Shown here one piece after another: positions 17,551-25,188 of a DNA stretch of 64,000 nt. Origin of the DNA: an uncultured Clostridia bacterium (GTDB lineage Bacteria; Bacillota; Clostridia; Christensenellales; CAG-314). Each line of letters starts with the position of its first letter. The first letter of the stretch is position 1. The stretch is taken from the NCBI GenBank assembly GCA_947570215.1, contig CANOTO010000004.1:1-64000 (forward strand), given 5' to 3'. The translations under genes were made by a program, and so were the position numbers. The notes under the pieces are model-generated. The model was not told where the DNA came from. It made no database searches and saw nothing but the letters and a program-made list of their open reading frames with translations.

Positions 17551-19065
17551 ATGAAGAGAAAGACTTTATTTGCATTGGTAACATTTATAATAATAGTCTG
17601 TCTCGTACCGCTTACCGCTTGCAATAACGCAAGCGGTAAGTTTACGAGCATACGCATTCAGTTTGGCGGCGAAGATATAGTAACCGGCGAATTGGACGTG
17701 TTTATATCGGATAGACTCGATCTTTCCGTAATCGCCGACGACGGCAGCGTTCCCGCGGTTAAGTGGAACAGCTCCAAGCCGTCTGTGGCTACCGTCAACG
17801 CTCAAGGCGTTGTGGAAGCGGTCGGTTCGGGTACTGCGATTATCTCCGCCGTCGAAACGGTAACGGGCAAAAATTACGGCGCAAGCGTATTCGTCAACGC
17901 TAAGCATAAAGCGGCGCAGGTCGGCGTAGGCAGCGGCAAAACTGCCGATGACCCTATATTTATGGGTAACGAAGGCTCGGACGACCCGTTGGAGATATAT
18001 TTTATCGAAATGACGCAGATTTACGCCGATTCGATATTTATAAAAAAGGGCAACGTGGAAGTTCTTTTCGACGCGGGATACGAATTGGACGGCAAGAACG
18101 TCAACGCAATTCTGCGCGAGAAAGTGACGGATAACCGCTTGGATATGCTGTTGGTTTCGCACAGCGACGGCGACCATATCGACGGCTTGGCAAACGCATT
18201 GGAAGGAGTAAACAACGTTTCGTTAATGGTGGACTTCGGCGGCGTCGGCAACGGCAACGTAAAAGCCGCGCGCGAAAAATACACTCAACGCGGCATGGTA
18301 TACCATTCGGCTTACGACTGCGTAAACGGAATTGGCGGCGCGGTTGACAGATACTACCTTACGAGCGAATTGTACGTGGACATACTTAATACGGGTAACT
18401 ATATTTTGAATACCGATTCCAACGCTTCCAACCCCAAGTCCGTAGCTACCATATTCAACTACAAGGATTTCAAGTTCTTTACGGCGGGAGATTTGACAAG
18501 CGAAGCGGAAAAGGACTTGATGAAAAACGAAGTTTTGCCTAACGTAACGCTTTACAAAGCGTCTCATCACGGTTCGCACGGCTCCAATTCGCGCGAATTA
18601 TTGGACGTTCTCGACCCGATGGCGGTTGCGATTTCCGCCGCGCGCGCAAGCCAATACGGCAGCGAGTGGACAGAACCCAAGCAAAACGAAACCTACAATC
18701 TCAACGCCGCAAGCGGGCATCCGGCGGCTGCGGCAATAGAGCGTATTTATCAGTCTAACAGAATTTCGCAAAATCTCAACGTGTATTGGAACGCTGTAAA
18801 CGGCACTATGAAGTTCAGCACGTACGGCGAAGACAACTATACGTTTCAAGGTTCGGCTACCGTCAAGGGCTATTACGACTTGTCGTTGACAGACGGCAAA
18901 GCGGTATGGAACGCGGACAAGCAGGATTTTGAAAACAGGGTTACGGGCGAAGAAAATTTCAAACTGCACCAAACCAAGGCGTTTATTTTCCGCGATTATA
19001 TCAAGTACCTGCCCGACGAGAAACGAGAGCAACTTTTTCCCGACTATCGGCAATCTGAAAGATAA
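17551..19065 (+). CDS. Secreted BIG2 + metallo-beta-lactamase-fold lipoprotein
   Basis: The 504-residue protein has a lipoprotein leader ending LTACN (about residue 25) and a BIG2 domain (about 30-125). A metallo-beta-lactamase domain follows, with HSDGDHIDG (about 204-212) and a late SHHGSHGS (about 337-344). The HxDxDH and SHHGS motifs match the ComEC/Rec2-type hydrolase branch, in which the domain degrades nucleic acid or phosphoesters. Here it is not attached to a ComEC channel but anchored outside the cell, so it may be an exported nuclease or phosphodiesterase. Its operon partner has an OB-fold-like region, which would fit nucleic-acid handling. The substrate is inferred only. Confidence 0.88.
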   Translation: MKRKTLFALVTFIIIVCLVPLTACNNASGKFTSIRIQFGGEDIVTGELDVFISDRLDLSVIADDGSVPAVKWNSSKPSVATVNAQGVVEAVGSGTAIISAVETVTGKNYGASVFVNAKHKAAQVGVGSGKTADDPIFMGNEGSDDPLEIYFIEMTQIYADSIFIKKGNVEVLFDAGYELDGKNVNAILREKVTDNRLDMLLVSHSDGDHIDGLANALEGVNNVSLMVDFGGVGNGNVKAAREKYTQRGMVYHSAYDCVNGIGGAVDRYYLTSELYVDILNTGNYILNTDSNASNPKSVATIFNYKDFKFFTAGDLTSEAEKDLMKNEVLPNVTLYKASHHGSHGSNSRELLDVLDPMAVAISAARASQYGSEWTEPKQNETYNLNAASGHPAAAAIERIYQSNRISQNLNVYWNAVNGTMKFSTYGEDNYTFQGSATVKGYYDLSLTDGKAVWNADKQDFENRVTGEENFKLHQTKAFIFRDYIKYLPDEKREQLFPDYRQSER

Positions 19066-19103
19066 TTTGTGCAATAAAATCGGCGTGTAAATTAAATATG
19101 CGC

Positions 19104-19134
19104 AAAGGGACGGAACCAATCGTTCTGTCCCTTT
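19104..19134 (+). terminator. Intrinsic terminator of the lipoprotein operon
   Basis: A 13-bp stem (19104-19116 with 19122-19134, one G-T pair) has a 5-nt loop and a short T-rich tail. Confidence 0.75.
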
Positions 19135-19533
19135 GTTTGTGTAAAATATCTTAACCTAATATGTCAAAGCAATTGGCGTGTAACGGAAATACTTCGATTG
19201 TCAAATATTTCTATATATTCGTTAACCGTTTAGTTGTTAGCGCAGCTGCATGTGGTATTAGCAGAGTTATATTAAGACAAAGCACATGCGGGTGCTTTTA
19301 ATCGAATAACAGGCTTTTGAATTACAAAAATATATTTGGGAACAATTTGAAAATAATAAATATTTTGAGTAAAAAATTGTTATGATATAAAAATAAAGAC
19401 GAGCGTTTACTCGTCCCGAATTTTTGTCAATGATGAATGATAAGTAGTGTCTCAATCGCCGAAAAGGGTAGCAGACAGACACAGGGTTTGAACACTAAAT
19501 TATAATTTAACTATTCTGGAAATATAATTTAGT
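19135..19533. other. Intergenic region at the left edge of an AT-rich islet
   Basis: No convincing gene is seen; a 71-codon minus-strand ORF at 19267-19482 is rejected. A small hairpin (19398-19403 with 19410-19415) is present. A TATAAT lies at 19523-19528, only 5 nt before the next ATG. The stretch near 19475-19492 contains GGGTTTGAAC, which resembles a tRNA T-arm but not a whole tRNA. Confidence 0.45.
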
Positions 19534-19920
19534 ATGACAAAATTTATAAAAAGCAAGACTTTCAGGCGAATAGTAATTTCATTTTTCATTACATCTTTGG
19601 CGAGTTTGATTTTGAGCCTTATCGTTTACAAAGGACAGTATTTTCAAAATTGGTTAAACAGCGCTTACGCTCCGCACAAACAAATAATAGTAATATGTTG
19701 GTTTTTATTGTTAGTCTATTACGGAATTTGTCTGTTTTGTTTATGGCAATTTAATAAACGAGATAGTAATTATTTGTTTTTGTTTTGGATTCAATTTTTT
19801 ACATTTGCAATTTATGTTATATCGATTTACTGCTTCTCTGCGTATATAATGGCGACGGTTAGCAGTGCTGTATCCGTAATTTTTTCTATTTTATTGCATT
19901 ATTGTCATTTAATTTTTTGA
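19534..19920 (+). CDS. Small multi-pass membrane protein
   Basis: The 128-residue protein has about four hydrophobic segments (about 12-32, 48-70, 79-99, 101-125) with short charged loops. The pattern of an Ala-Pro-rich turn before the second helix and aromatic-rich helices faintly recalls TspO/MBR proteins, but I cannot confirm this. There is no Shine-Dalgarno site; a TATAAT ends only 5 nt before the ATG, so a leaderless message is possible. Its 3' end overlaps the convergent gene at 19886 by 35 nt. The low GC content is unlike the genes to its left. Confidence 0.55.
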   Translation: MTKFIKSKTFRRIVISFFITSLASLILSLIVYKGQYFQNWLNSAYAPHKQIIVICWFLLLVYYGICLFCLWQFNKRDSNYLFLFWIQFFTFAIYVISIYCFSAYIMATVSSAVSVIFSILLHYCHLIF

Positions 19921-20518
19921 AATGTAAAATTGATAATACGCAAATCGGTAAAAAGAATAAGCACCAGCAAATCAACGCTATTGTGCCGCCGTTGCCTTGA
20001 TTAGTTGCTGGTAACGGCAAAATAGGTACAAACATACAAACACAAAATACGCCGTGTAACATTAAAAGTAATTTTAACGCTTTATCGACTTTATTTTCAG
20101 TTTTCAAAGTTAAGCCGACAAAAAACGTGGAAATAGAAAGCAACCCATACCCCAACAAATCGAGATTAAACAGCCAACTACCCGCAGATGAAAATGCAAA
20201 GACTTGCAAAATTTTATCGTCCGCCGATTTATGTAAAACAGTAGTTAATTGAGTAAAATATACGATGTTAATAATTGTAGCGTATATCACGCCTATGGCA
20301 ACACCGATTTTTGCCGCTGCACAGCGTTCTTTTTGCGTATAGCAAGAGTAAACGCAAGCAGTAGCAACCCAACCCCACGAAAGCGCCGCACAAACGCCGT
20401 AACTTAAATTTTCGGTAAATACATTTTGAGCAAACAACGCTACAATCAAACAAATCAAAAATATTGCAACCGTACAGCAAATCACTATTGAAGAAATAAA
20501 ACCTATTTTTCTATTCAT
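19886..20518 (-). CDS. Six-TM membrane protein, probably regulated by the adjacent TetR
   Basis: The 210-residue protein has about six hydrophobic segments (near 8-30, 38-57, 70-92, 108-135, 147-165 and 178-198). There are no motifs of a known transporter family. Its start overlaps the end of the upstream TetR gene by 8 nt, so the two are translated from one message and the regulator probably controls it. It is AT-rich like the rest of the islet. Function unknown. Confidence 0.7.
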   Translation of the reverse strand: MNRKIGFISSIVICCTVAIFLICLIVALFAQNVFTENLSYGVCAALSWGWVATACVYSCYTQKERCAAAKIGVAIGVIYATIINIVYFTQLTTVLHKSADDKILQVFAFSSAGSWLFNLDLLGYGLLSISTFFVGLTLKTENKVDKALKLLLMLHGVFCVCMFVPILPLPATNQGNGGTIALICWCLFFLPICVLSILHFKKLNDNNAIK

Positions 20519-21068
20519 TTTCCGCTCCGAATAGTTTTTCTATTAAACTATCAATTAAAATATCTCTTTGCGCTTTATCGGCAAAATCAAAATTGTCCTT
20601 ATAAAGTTCCCAACGCAAAAATATACCTTGTAGTCCGTGAATTAAAAGGGCGGTATTGAAAATTGTATTTTCATTTAGCCCTAAATTGTTTGCGTGAAAA
20701 TAATATCGTGCTAATGTTTGGAAAGTATTATCGTTTGCTTGCCCTTGCATTAAATCGCCCAAAATTGATATTTTAGCGATTTCGGGATTGTCCATTAAAA
20801 AATCAATAGGAATTTTAACCGAACATTTTAGTTTTTCCATAGGCGAAAGCCCGTCCATATTCGGTTTTGATTGAGCAATCACATTACTGATAATCTGCTG
20901 TACGCAAATATCAACTAAATTTTTCTTGCTTTGAAAATGATAGTTAATAAGTCCAACGCCTATTTCCGCCCTTTTGGCAATTTCTCTTATTGTAATTTTA
21001 TCAATATTGCCGTTTGCTTCTTTTATCAAATCAATAGTAAAATTGATAATTTTATCTTTTATTTCCAT
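20511..21068 (-). CDS. TetR-family transcriptional regulator (islet, autoregulated)
   Basis: The 185-residue protein has the TetR helix-turn-helix at about residues 8-53: ITIREIAKRAEIGVGLINYHFQSKKNLV. I chose the ATG at 21068, which has GGGAG 7 nt upstream; starts at 21101 and 21089 overlap the operator and lack a site. A perfect 13-bp palindrome (21095-21107) next to the -10 box in its promoter is the likely operator, so it should repress itself and the co-transcribed membrane protein. The C-terminal domain senses an unknown ligand. Confidence 0.88.
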   Translation of the reverse strand: MEIKDKIINFTIDLIKEANGNIDKITIREIAKRAEIGVGLINYHFQSKKNLVDICVQQIISNVIAQSKPNMDGLSPMEKLKCSVKIPIDFLMDNPEIAKISILGDLMQGQANDNTFQTLARYYFHANNLGLNENTIFNTALLIHGLQGIFLRWELYKDNFDFADKAQRDILIDSLIEKLFGAENE

Positions 21069-21094
21069 TTTACTACTCCCGTTGAACATAGTTT

Positions 21095-21135
21095 TGAACA
21101 ATGTTCAGTATATACGAAAATGATAGACTTGTCAA
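21095..21135 (-). promoter_or_regulatory. Promoter and palindromic operator of the TetR gene at 20511
   Basis: On the minus strand, TTGACA (21130-21135), a 17-nt spacer and TATACT (21107-21112) form the promoter. TGAACA-A-TGTTCA (21095-21107), a perfect palindrome, overlaps the transcription start. A further half-site TTGAACA lies at 21082-21088. Confidence 0.75.
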
Positions 21136-21158
21136 ATGATTTGTGTTAAAATAGAGTA

Positions 21159-21346
21159 GTTTTTGTTATTCGCTTGTGCTTACCGTCTTAACCGGCAAAA
21201 AATGCCGCCGCAGGCAAATTGTCAAGGGTTTGCGCCGTAGGCGACGACGGTTTTATGCCCTACGGGAAATAAATCGTCGCCCTTTACAATTTGGCAAGGC
21301 GGTGATACACGCCCACAAGGCGGTAAGCACAAGCGAACACAAAAAC
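21159..21346. repeat. 188-bp inverted-repeat element (MITE-like)
   Basis: The ends (21159-21185 and 21321-21346) are inverted copies over about 26 nt, with the shared core TTCGCTTGTGCTTACCG. Inside, CAAATTGTCAAGGG pairs with CCCTTTACAATTTG and GGCGACGA pairs with TCGTCGCC, so the whole unit can fold into one long branched hairpin. It is more GC-rich than its surroundings. It lies between two minus-strand TetR genes and holds no credible ORF. No target-site duplication is obvious. Confidence 0.75.
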
Positions 21347-21353
21347 CGTTTAT

Positions 21354-21953
21354 TTATTGCAAATAAATATTCTTTACAGTTGTTATAACTACTTCAAACA
21401 TTATGTCAAAATCAGTTTGATAGTATTTTTCAAGCATAACATCGTGGCAATATTCTTCAATTATATGATAGGCTATTTGTGTTTTTTCCATTAAGTGAGG
21501 CAAGTTTATGCCGTTTGACAGCAAATATTCACAAATCGATTGTATTGCTTGGTTTTCCATTTGTTGCAATAATAAACCTGCATCATTGTCTAATACACAT
21601 ATACCCAAAAGTTCTTGGTGTGCTATTTTATTGTCATTGTGTGCTTTTAGACATAAAGGAATAAACTCACGCAAGATACTATCAAAATTAAACGGGGGCT
21701 TAAATTGTTTAAGCGTATTAAGCATAGGGGTAAAAGCGGTTTCAAAACATAGTTTTAACGAATGCAAAAATATGTCTTTTTTATCTTTGAAATAATTATA
21801 TATAATTCCCGTTGACACGCCAGCAATTTTGGCTATTTCAACGGTTGTAGTGTTGTAATAGCCTTTTTCGCTAAATACTTTTAAGCCCGCTTTAATAATC
21901 TTTTGCTTTTTATCAATAGAAGTTCTTTTTATAGGTTGTCTAATCTCTGCCAT
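21354..21953 (-). CDS. TetR-family transcriptional regulator (islet, divergent from a membrane protein)
   Basis: The 199-residue protein has the TetR DNA-binding domain at about residues 15-60, with GLKVFSEKGYYNTTTVEIAK and AGVSTGIIYNYFKDKKDIF. This is close in wording to the regulator at 2679. It is divergent from the membrane-protein gene at 22082, and two copies of a TGAAATATATTTCA-type palindrome lie between them, so it probably represses both directions. Its 3' end is 8 nt from the inverted-repeat element, which may act as its terminator. Confidence 0.9.
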   Translation of the reverse strand: MAEIRQPIKRTSIDKKQKIIKAGLKVFSEKGYYNTTTVEIAKIAGVSTGIIYNYFKDKKDIFLHSLKLCFETAFTPMLNTLKQFKPPFNFDSILREFIPLCLKAHNDNKIAHQELLGICVLDNDAGLLLQQMENQAIQSICEYLLSNGINLPHLMEKTQIAYHIIEEYCHDVMLEKYYQTDFDIMFEVVITTVKNIYLQ

Positions 21954-21995
21954 AATAAGTGCATTATATCACAAAATTTTTGATTTGTACACTAA

Positions 21996-22067
21996 TCTGA
22001 AATATATTTCAGAATGCGTTGACTTTATAATCAAAATAGTATATAATTTAACTTGAAGTATATTTCA
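21996..22067. promoter_or_regulatory. Divergent promoter region with two TetR operators
   Basis: TTGACT (22019-22024), 17 nt and TATAAT (22042-22047) form the plus-strand promoter. Operator 1, TCTGAAATATATTTCAGA (21996-22013), is a perfect palindrome. Operator 2, TGAAGTATATTTCA (22054-22067), has one mismatch and covers the transcription start. Confidence 0.75.
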
Positions 22068-22081
22068 GGTTGGGAATATTT

Positions 22082-22792
22082 ATGAACTTAAACAAAAAAT
22101 TATTTATGGTTGGCATTATAGGTTCGGTTTTATGTTTTACAGGTGATATGCTTTTAGGCTGTTTCGCGCCGTCAAAAGAATTTGGAAACTCAATTATATT
22201 TCCGTCATTTTCAGAAGATTGGGCAAATTCAAGTCCAAATAGATTTATCATTGGCGGATTATTCGGAGTAATTGCCTTGCTACTAATGTTTTGTGGCTTT
22301 TATGCTATATATCGAGAAATGATAGTGAAAAAATGTAAATACTCAAAATTGTATATTATAGGTGCTTTTGTTTTCATTTCAGTCGGCACTTTATATCATT
22401 GCGTTTTTGCTATGACTGCTTACATTTATAATAAACTTTATAATTTACAAGTGTTAGAGGCAAAGATAATTGCGGAACAATTATTTTTTGCTTTTATTGT
22501 TGTTGCATCATTGGCTGCTGTTGCCTTTGCTATTTTATCTATCTATTTGTTCGTAGTAAGCATTCGCGGAAAATTTAACAATAAAAAATGGTTATCGATT
22601 TTCAACCCGTTATTGATAATGCTTGTGTTAATCGGCTTATCAAAAATTTTACCTGCAAATAAAGTTGTAAACGGTATTTTCGCTTGGGGGCAACAAAGTA
22701 TAGCATTATTTATTACATTTACAATGTTTCTAATTTATTCTATTCGATATAATCATTATCAACAATTTATCGAAAAAAAAGAAAAGGAATAA
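22082..22792 (+). CDS. Six/seven-TM membrane protein, DUF6796-like
   Basis: The 236-residue protein has about six hydrophobic segments with a first helix at about 7-24 and an F-x-G-D-x-L-L-G turn. The W-A-N-S-S-P-x-R loop before the second helix (about 48-56) resembles the DUF6796 family of clostridial membrane proteins. The function of that family is unknown. I chose the ATG at 22082; a TTG at 22070 is in frame but lies near the operator. TetR operators flank its promoter, so a TetR-controlled export or stress role is plausible. It is AT-rich. Confidence 0.75.
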   Translation: MNLNKKLFMVGIIGSVLCFTGDMLLGCFAPSKEFGNSIIFPSFSEDWANSSPNRFIIGGLFGVIALLLMFCGFYAIYREMIVKKCKYSKLYIIGAFVFISVGTLYHCVFAMTAYIYNKLYNLQVLEAKIIAEQLFFAFIVVASLAAVAFAILSIYLFVVSIRGKFNNKKWLSIFNPLLIMLVLIGLSKILPANKVVNGIFAWGQQSIALFITFTMFLIYSIRYNHYQQFIEKKEKE

Positions 22793-22797
22793 CGTCT

Positions 22798-22959
22798 ATG
22801 ACAAATTACATTGTATGCCCCGAATGTGGGTATAAATTGTTTAAGTTGGGCGACGGCTCTAACGCGGAAATACTTTGCCCGAAATGCAAGTTGAAATTGC
22901 AAATAGAAATCAAGGACGGCAAAATCACTATTCAAAAATTTTTATCGGAAAAAGCATAA
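22798..22959 (+). CDS. 53-residue zinc-ribbon protein, Com-like
   Basis: This short gene starts 5 nt after the membrane-protein gene with AAAAGGAA upstream. The product has CPEC (residues 7-10) and CPKC (27-30) separated by 16 residues, a classic zinc ribbon, followed by a short beta-rich C-terminus. It resembles the small Com-type zinc-finger regulators of phages and clostridial islands, which bind nucleic acid. Its position suggests co-transcription with the membrane protein. Confidence 0.7.
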   Translation: MTNYIVCPECGYKLFKLGDGSNAEILCPKCKLKLQIEIKDGKITIQKFLSEKA

Positions 22960-23120
22960 CAACCGAATAAAACTTTATAACAAATAAAGAATTGAGTGTA
23001 CGAAAGGAAAACGATAAAAAAACCGATAGAAAAGACTATAACAACTTTAATACCGCTTGATAATGACGGCGAAAGTCCGTTTTAGCGGCTCACAGGGTGG
23101 GTTCTCTTGGGTGGGCAATA

Positions 23121-23155
23121 GAAAAAGCACAAGGCATTTAACCTTGTGCTTTTTC
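23121..23155. terminator. Bidirectional intrinsic terminator
   Basis: A perfect 14-bp stem (23121-23134 with 23142-23155) has a 7-nt loop and A/T-rich arms. It closes the islet on the right, between the zinc-ribbon gene and the tRNA. Confidence 0.8.
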
Positions 23156-23226
23156 CTTACCTTTCAGCGATAAAACCCGCTATTCCGTTTACGAATAGAT
23201 ATTTCGGGTTCAATCTCTGTCTGTCT

Positions 23227-23309
23227 TGGTGCGGATGACAGGACTTGAACCTGCATGGTTTCCCACATGAACCTGAATCATGCGCGTCTGCCAATTTCGC
23301 CACATCCGC
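23227..23309 (-). tRNA. tRNA-Leu (anticodon CAG)
   Basis: Read on the minus strand, the acceptor stem GCGGATG pairs with CATCCGC. The D-arm has TGGCGAAATTGGCAGACGC and the anticodon arm is CATGA-TTCAGGT-TCATG with anticodon CAG. A variable arm as in class II tRNAs and a T-arm with GGTTCAAGTCC follow. CCA is encoded at 23227-23229. Its 3' end faces the AT-rich islet. Confidence 0.95.
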
Positions 23310-23463
23310 AAAATAATAATTTTGCTTTGCTAAATTATTATACTGTATTTTGCGTTCCTATGCAAGCGTTTTTACTTATTTTAATTATAAACAAATATGT
23401 GACAATTTGTAAACTTGCTTGCAAACGTTTCATAAAATGTATTATTTATAACGGCGGTGCGGA

Positions 23464-24201
23464 GTGAAAGATTTTATTGGAGTAATAGACAGCGGTGTAG
23501 GCGGGCTAACGATATTGCGGCAATTAACCGAAAACGCTTCGCGCAATTTCATGTATATTGCCGATCACGCTTATTGCCCGTACGGCACAAAAAACGAGCA
23601 AACGGTTTTTAGACGTGCGGATACTCTCACGGGCTTTTGCAAAGACACAGGCGCTTCGGCAGTGGTTATTGCTTGCAACACCGCGTCGCGTTTCGCCGAG
23701 GAATTGTCCGGGAAATACAATTTGCCCGTCTACGACGTTATCGCTCCAACTTGCAGACAAGTTATGGCAACTACAGTAAACAAGCGCGTAGCTTTGCTTG
23801 CGACAAACGGCACTATACGGGGGCGCGCATACCGCAATATTCTTGAACCGTTAGGCATAACGGTTTACGACTTCTCCTGTTCGTCGTTCGTACCTTTTAT
23901 AGAGCAAAATGCTACTTCTACTGTATCTTGTTACCACGCGGTAGACAAAGCGCTGTCCAATCTTCCTAAATGCGGCGCAGATACCGTTATTTTAGGCTGC
24001 ACTCATTTCCCGTTAATGCTTCTTCAAATTTCTCATTATTGTCCGTCTGCAAACATAGTGCAGTGCTGTTGCGATTTGCCGGACGCTAATTTTTTGCAAG
24101 CCTCGCCTACGGTGGAGTATTTAACTACGGGGGACGTCGACTTCGCCGCTAACGCCGCCAAGTGGTATGGCAATATATCGTTTAAGCATATATCCCTGTA
24201 A
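23464..24201 (+). CDS. murI: Glutamate racemase
   Basis: MurI converts L- to D-glutamate for peptidoglycan. The 245-residue protein has the N-terminal GVIDSGVGGLT (Asp-Ser at residues 8-10), VIACNTAS with the first catalytic Cys (about 72) and GCTHFPL with the second (about 178). Both catalytic Cys regions are intact. Length is slightly short for the family (about 260). The GTG start at 23464 follows a weak GGCGG. It stands alone and not in the dcw cluster. Confidence 0.93.
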   Translation: MKDFIGVIDSGVGGLTILRQLTENASRNFMYIADHAYCPYGTKNEQTVFRRADTLTGFCKDTGASAVVIACNTASRFAEELSGKYNLPVYDVIAPTCRQVMATTVNKRVALLATNGTIRGRAYRNILEPLGITVYDFSCSSFVPFIEQNATSTVSCYHAVDKALSNLPKCGADTVILGCTHFPLMLLQISHYCPSANIVQCCCDLPDANFLQASPTVEYLTTGDVDFAANAAKWYGNISFKHISL

Positions 24202-24205
24202 TGCG

Positions 24206-24841
24206 TTAGTTTGTTTCTTTGGGCTTTTCTTCCGACTGCTCTTTTTCCAAGCGTTTTTTCTCTGTACGCTTGTTAATTTGAGCAAACATTTTATCTAACG
24301 CTTTGGATTGCTGCAGTATGGCTACTACTGCGCCGTTTACAGCCCAGTTTATAAGCATAAACGGCAGCCGTCCCGCAAGATACACCCAAAAGCTTTTGCG
24401 TATTCCGCCCTTGTCCATTCCAAAAAATTGCAGTAACCCTATGGGCGACGGATCTACGCCGACGATGATTTGCAGCCATAATCCAAACGTATTAAGCGCA
24501 ATAGAACATACTATAAGATAGATTACCATCGCTATCGCAAGTTTTAACAGCTTGTGTAGTTTAAGCTTGTATACCAACGCGCATATAAATCCCGTAAGAG
24601 CGCACGACAACGCCATAAACCAGTTATACGGTCCCATCGGATGAATTATCGCTCCTATCAAATCTCCCAAATAACCCACTGTAAGCCCTGATATGGGGCC
24701 GAGATATATGCCGGCAATAAAACTTATCGCTATCGTAAACGAAACCGAGTTGCTTGGAGTAAGCGGAATAGTAAAGGAATTTGCCGCAATGGCAAGAGCC
24801 GTAAACATTGCCGTAAACGTTAATTTTACTGTTTTGTTCAT
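24206..24841 (-). CDS. folT: Folate ECF transporter S component (FolT-type)
   Basis: S components bind a vitamin in the membrane and work with the EcfA/EcfT module encoded elsewhere. The 211-residue protein has about six membrane segments. Its first helix carries A-L-x-x-A-A-N-x-F, with LGPISGLTVGYLGDLIGAI after it, typical for FolT, and a long charged C-terminal tail from about residue 180. The leader RNA at 24944-25043 has the motifs of a tetrahydrofolate riboswitch, which supports folate as substrate. It ends 4 nt from murI, convergently. Confidence 0.85.
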   Translation of the reverse strand: MNKTVKLTFTAMFTALAIAANSFTIPLTPSNSVSFTIAISFIAGIYLGPISGLTVGYLGDLIGAIIHPMGPYNWFMALSCALTGFICALVYKLKLHKLLKLAIAMVIYLIVCSIALNTFGLWLQIIVGVDPSPIGLLQFFGMDKGGIRKSFWVYLAGRLPFMLINWAVNGAVVAILQQSKALDKMFAQINKRTEKKRLEKEQSEEKPKETN

Positions 24842-24853
24842 AAAAAAAAACTC

Positions 24854-24880
24854 CTTTTGCGTATTGCAAAAGCAGTCCGT
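24854..24880 (-). promoter_or_regulatory. Expression platform of the folT riboswitch
   Basis: On the minus strand, ACGGACT (24874-24880) can pair with AGTCCGT at the 3' edge of the aptamer. Directly after it CTTTTGC-AATAC-GCAAAAG (24854-24872) forms a hairpin that takes in part of the AAAAGGAG ribosome-binding site and is followed by nine T. It could block initiation or terminate transcription. Confidence 0.6.
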
Positions 24881-24943
24881 AACGTGATTTTATCACTTGT
24901 AACTATAACGCGGTTTTCCGCAGATGAAACGGCAAAACTCGTT

Positions 24944-25043
24944 TTAGCAACGGACTAAACGGTCGCACCGCAGAACAGATGAGTTCTTTCGTTCACGCTT
25001 TTTCCTAAACGTGACACTTGACGCGCGCCGTCAACTTTGCTAA
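24944..25043 (-). promoter_or_regulatory. Tetrahydrofolate (THF-I) riboswitch
   Basis: On the minus strand, P1 is TTAGCAA (25037-25043) with TTGCTAA (24944-24950). Inside are GCGTCAAGTG, a stem TCACG/CGTGA, ACGAA, a small hairpin AGAAC/GTTCT, and GCGGTG. These match the conserved GCGUUAAGUG, ACGAAG and GCGGUG blocks of THF-I. GGA in the hairpin loop can pair with UCC near P1, as in the known pseudoknot. A -10 box TATAAT (25048-25053) puts the transcript start at the 5' edge. The gene downstream is a folate S component. Confidence 0.8.
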
Positions 25044-25188
25044 GCGTATTATAATACTTTTTTGCCGTACAGTAAACCTGTTACAGCGATTATTTGTAAT
25101 TTTTTATTGTCGGTTTTTACTATCCATATTTTAATTCAATATTTTCTGTGTTTTGCATAAAACTCCGTTAATACCGCACACTAACGGT

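Noticed and set aside
19460..19500. Partial tRNA or attachment site at the left edge of the islet
   Set aside because: Only about 11 of 13 bases match the T-arm of the tRNA at 23227, and no acceptor stem is present. Too weak to call as a feature.
21176..21388. 70-codon Arg-rich ORF
   Set aside because: It is formed by the inverted-repeat element and has no start signal.
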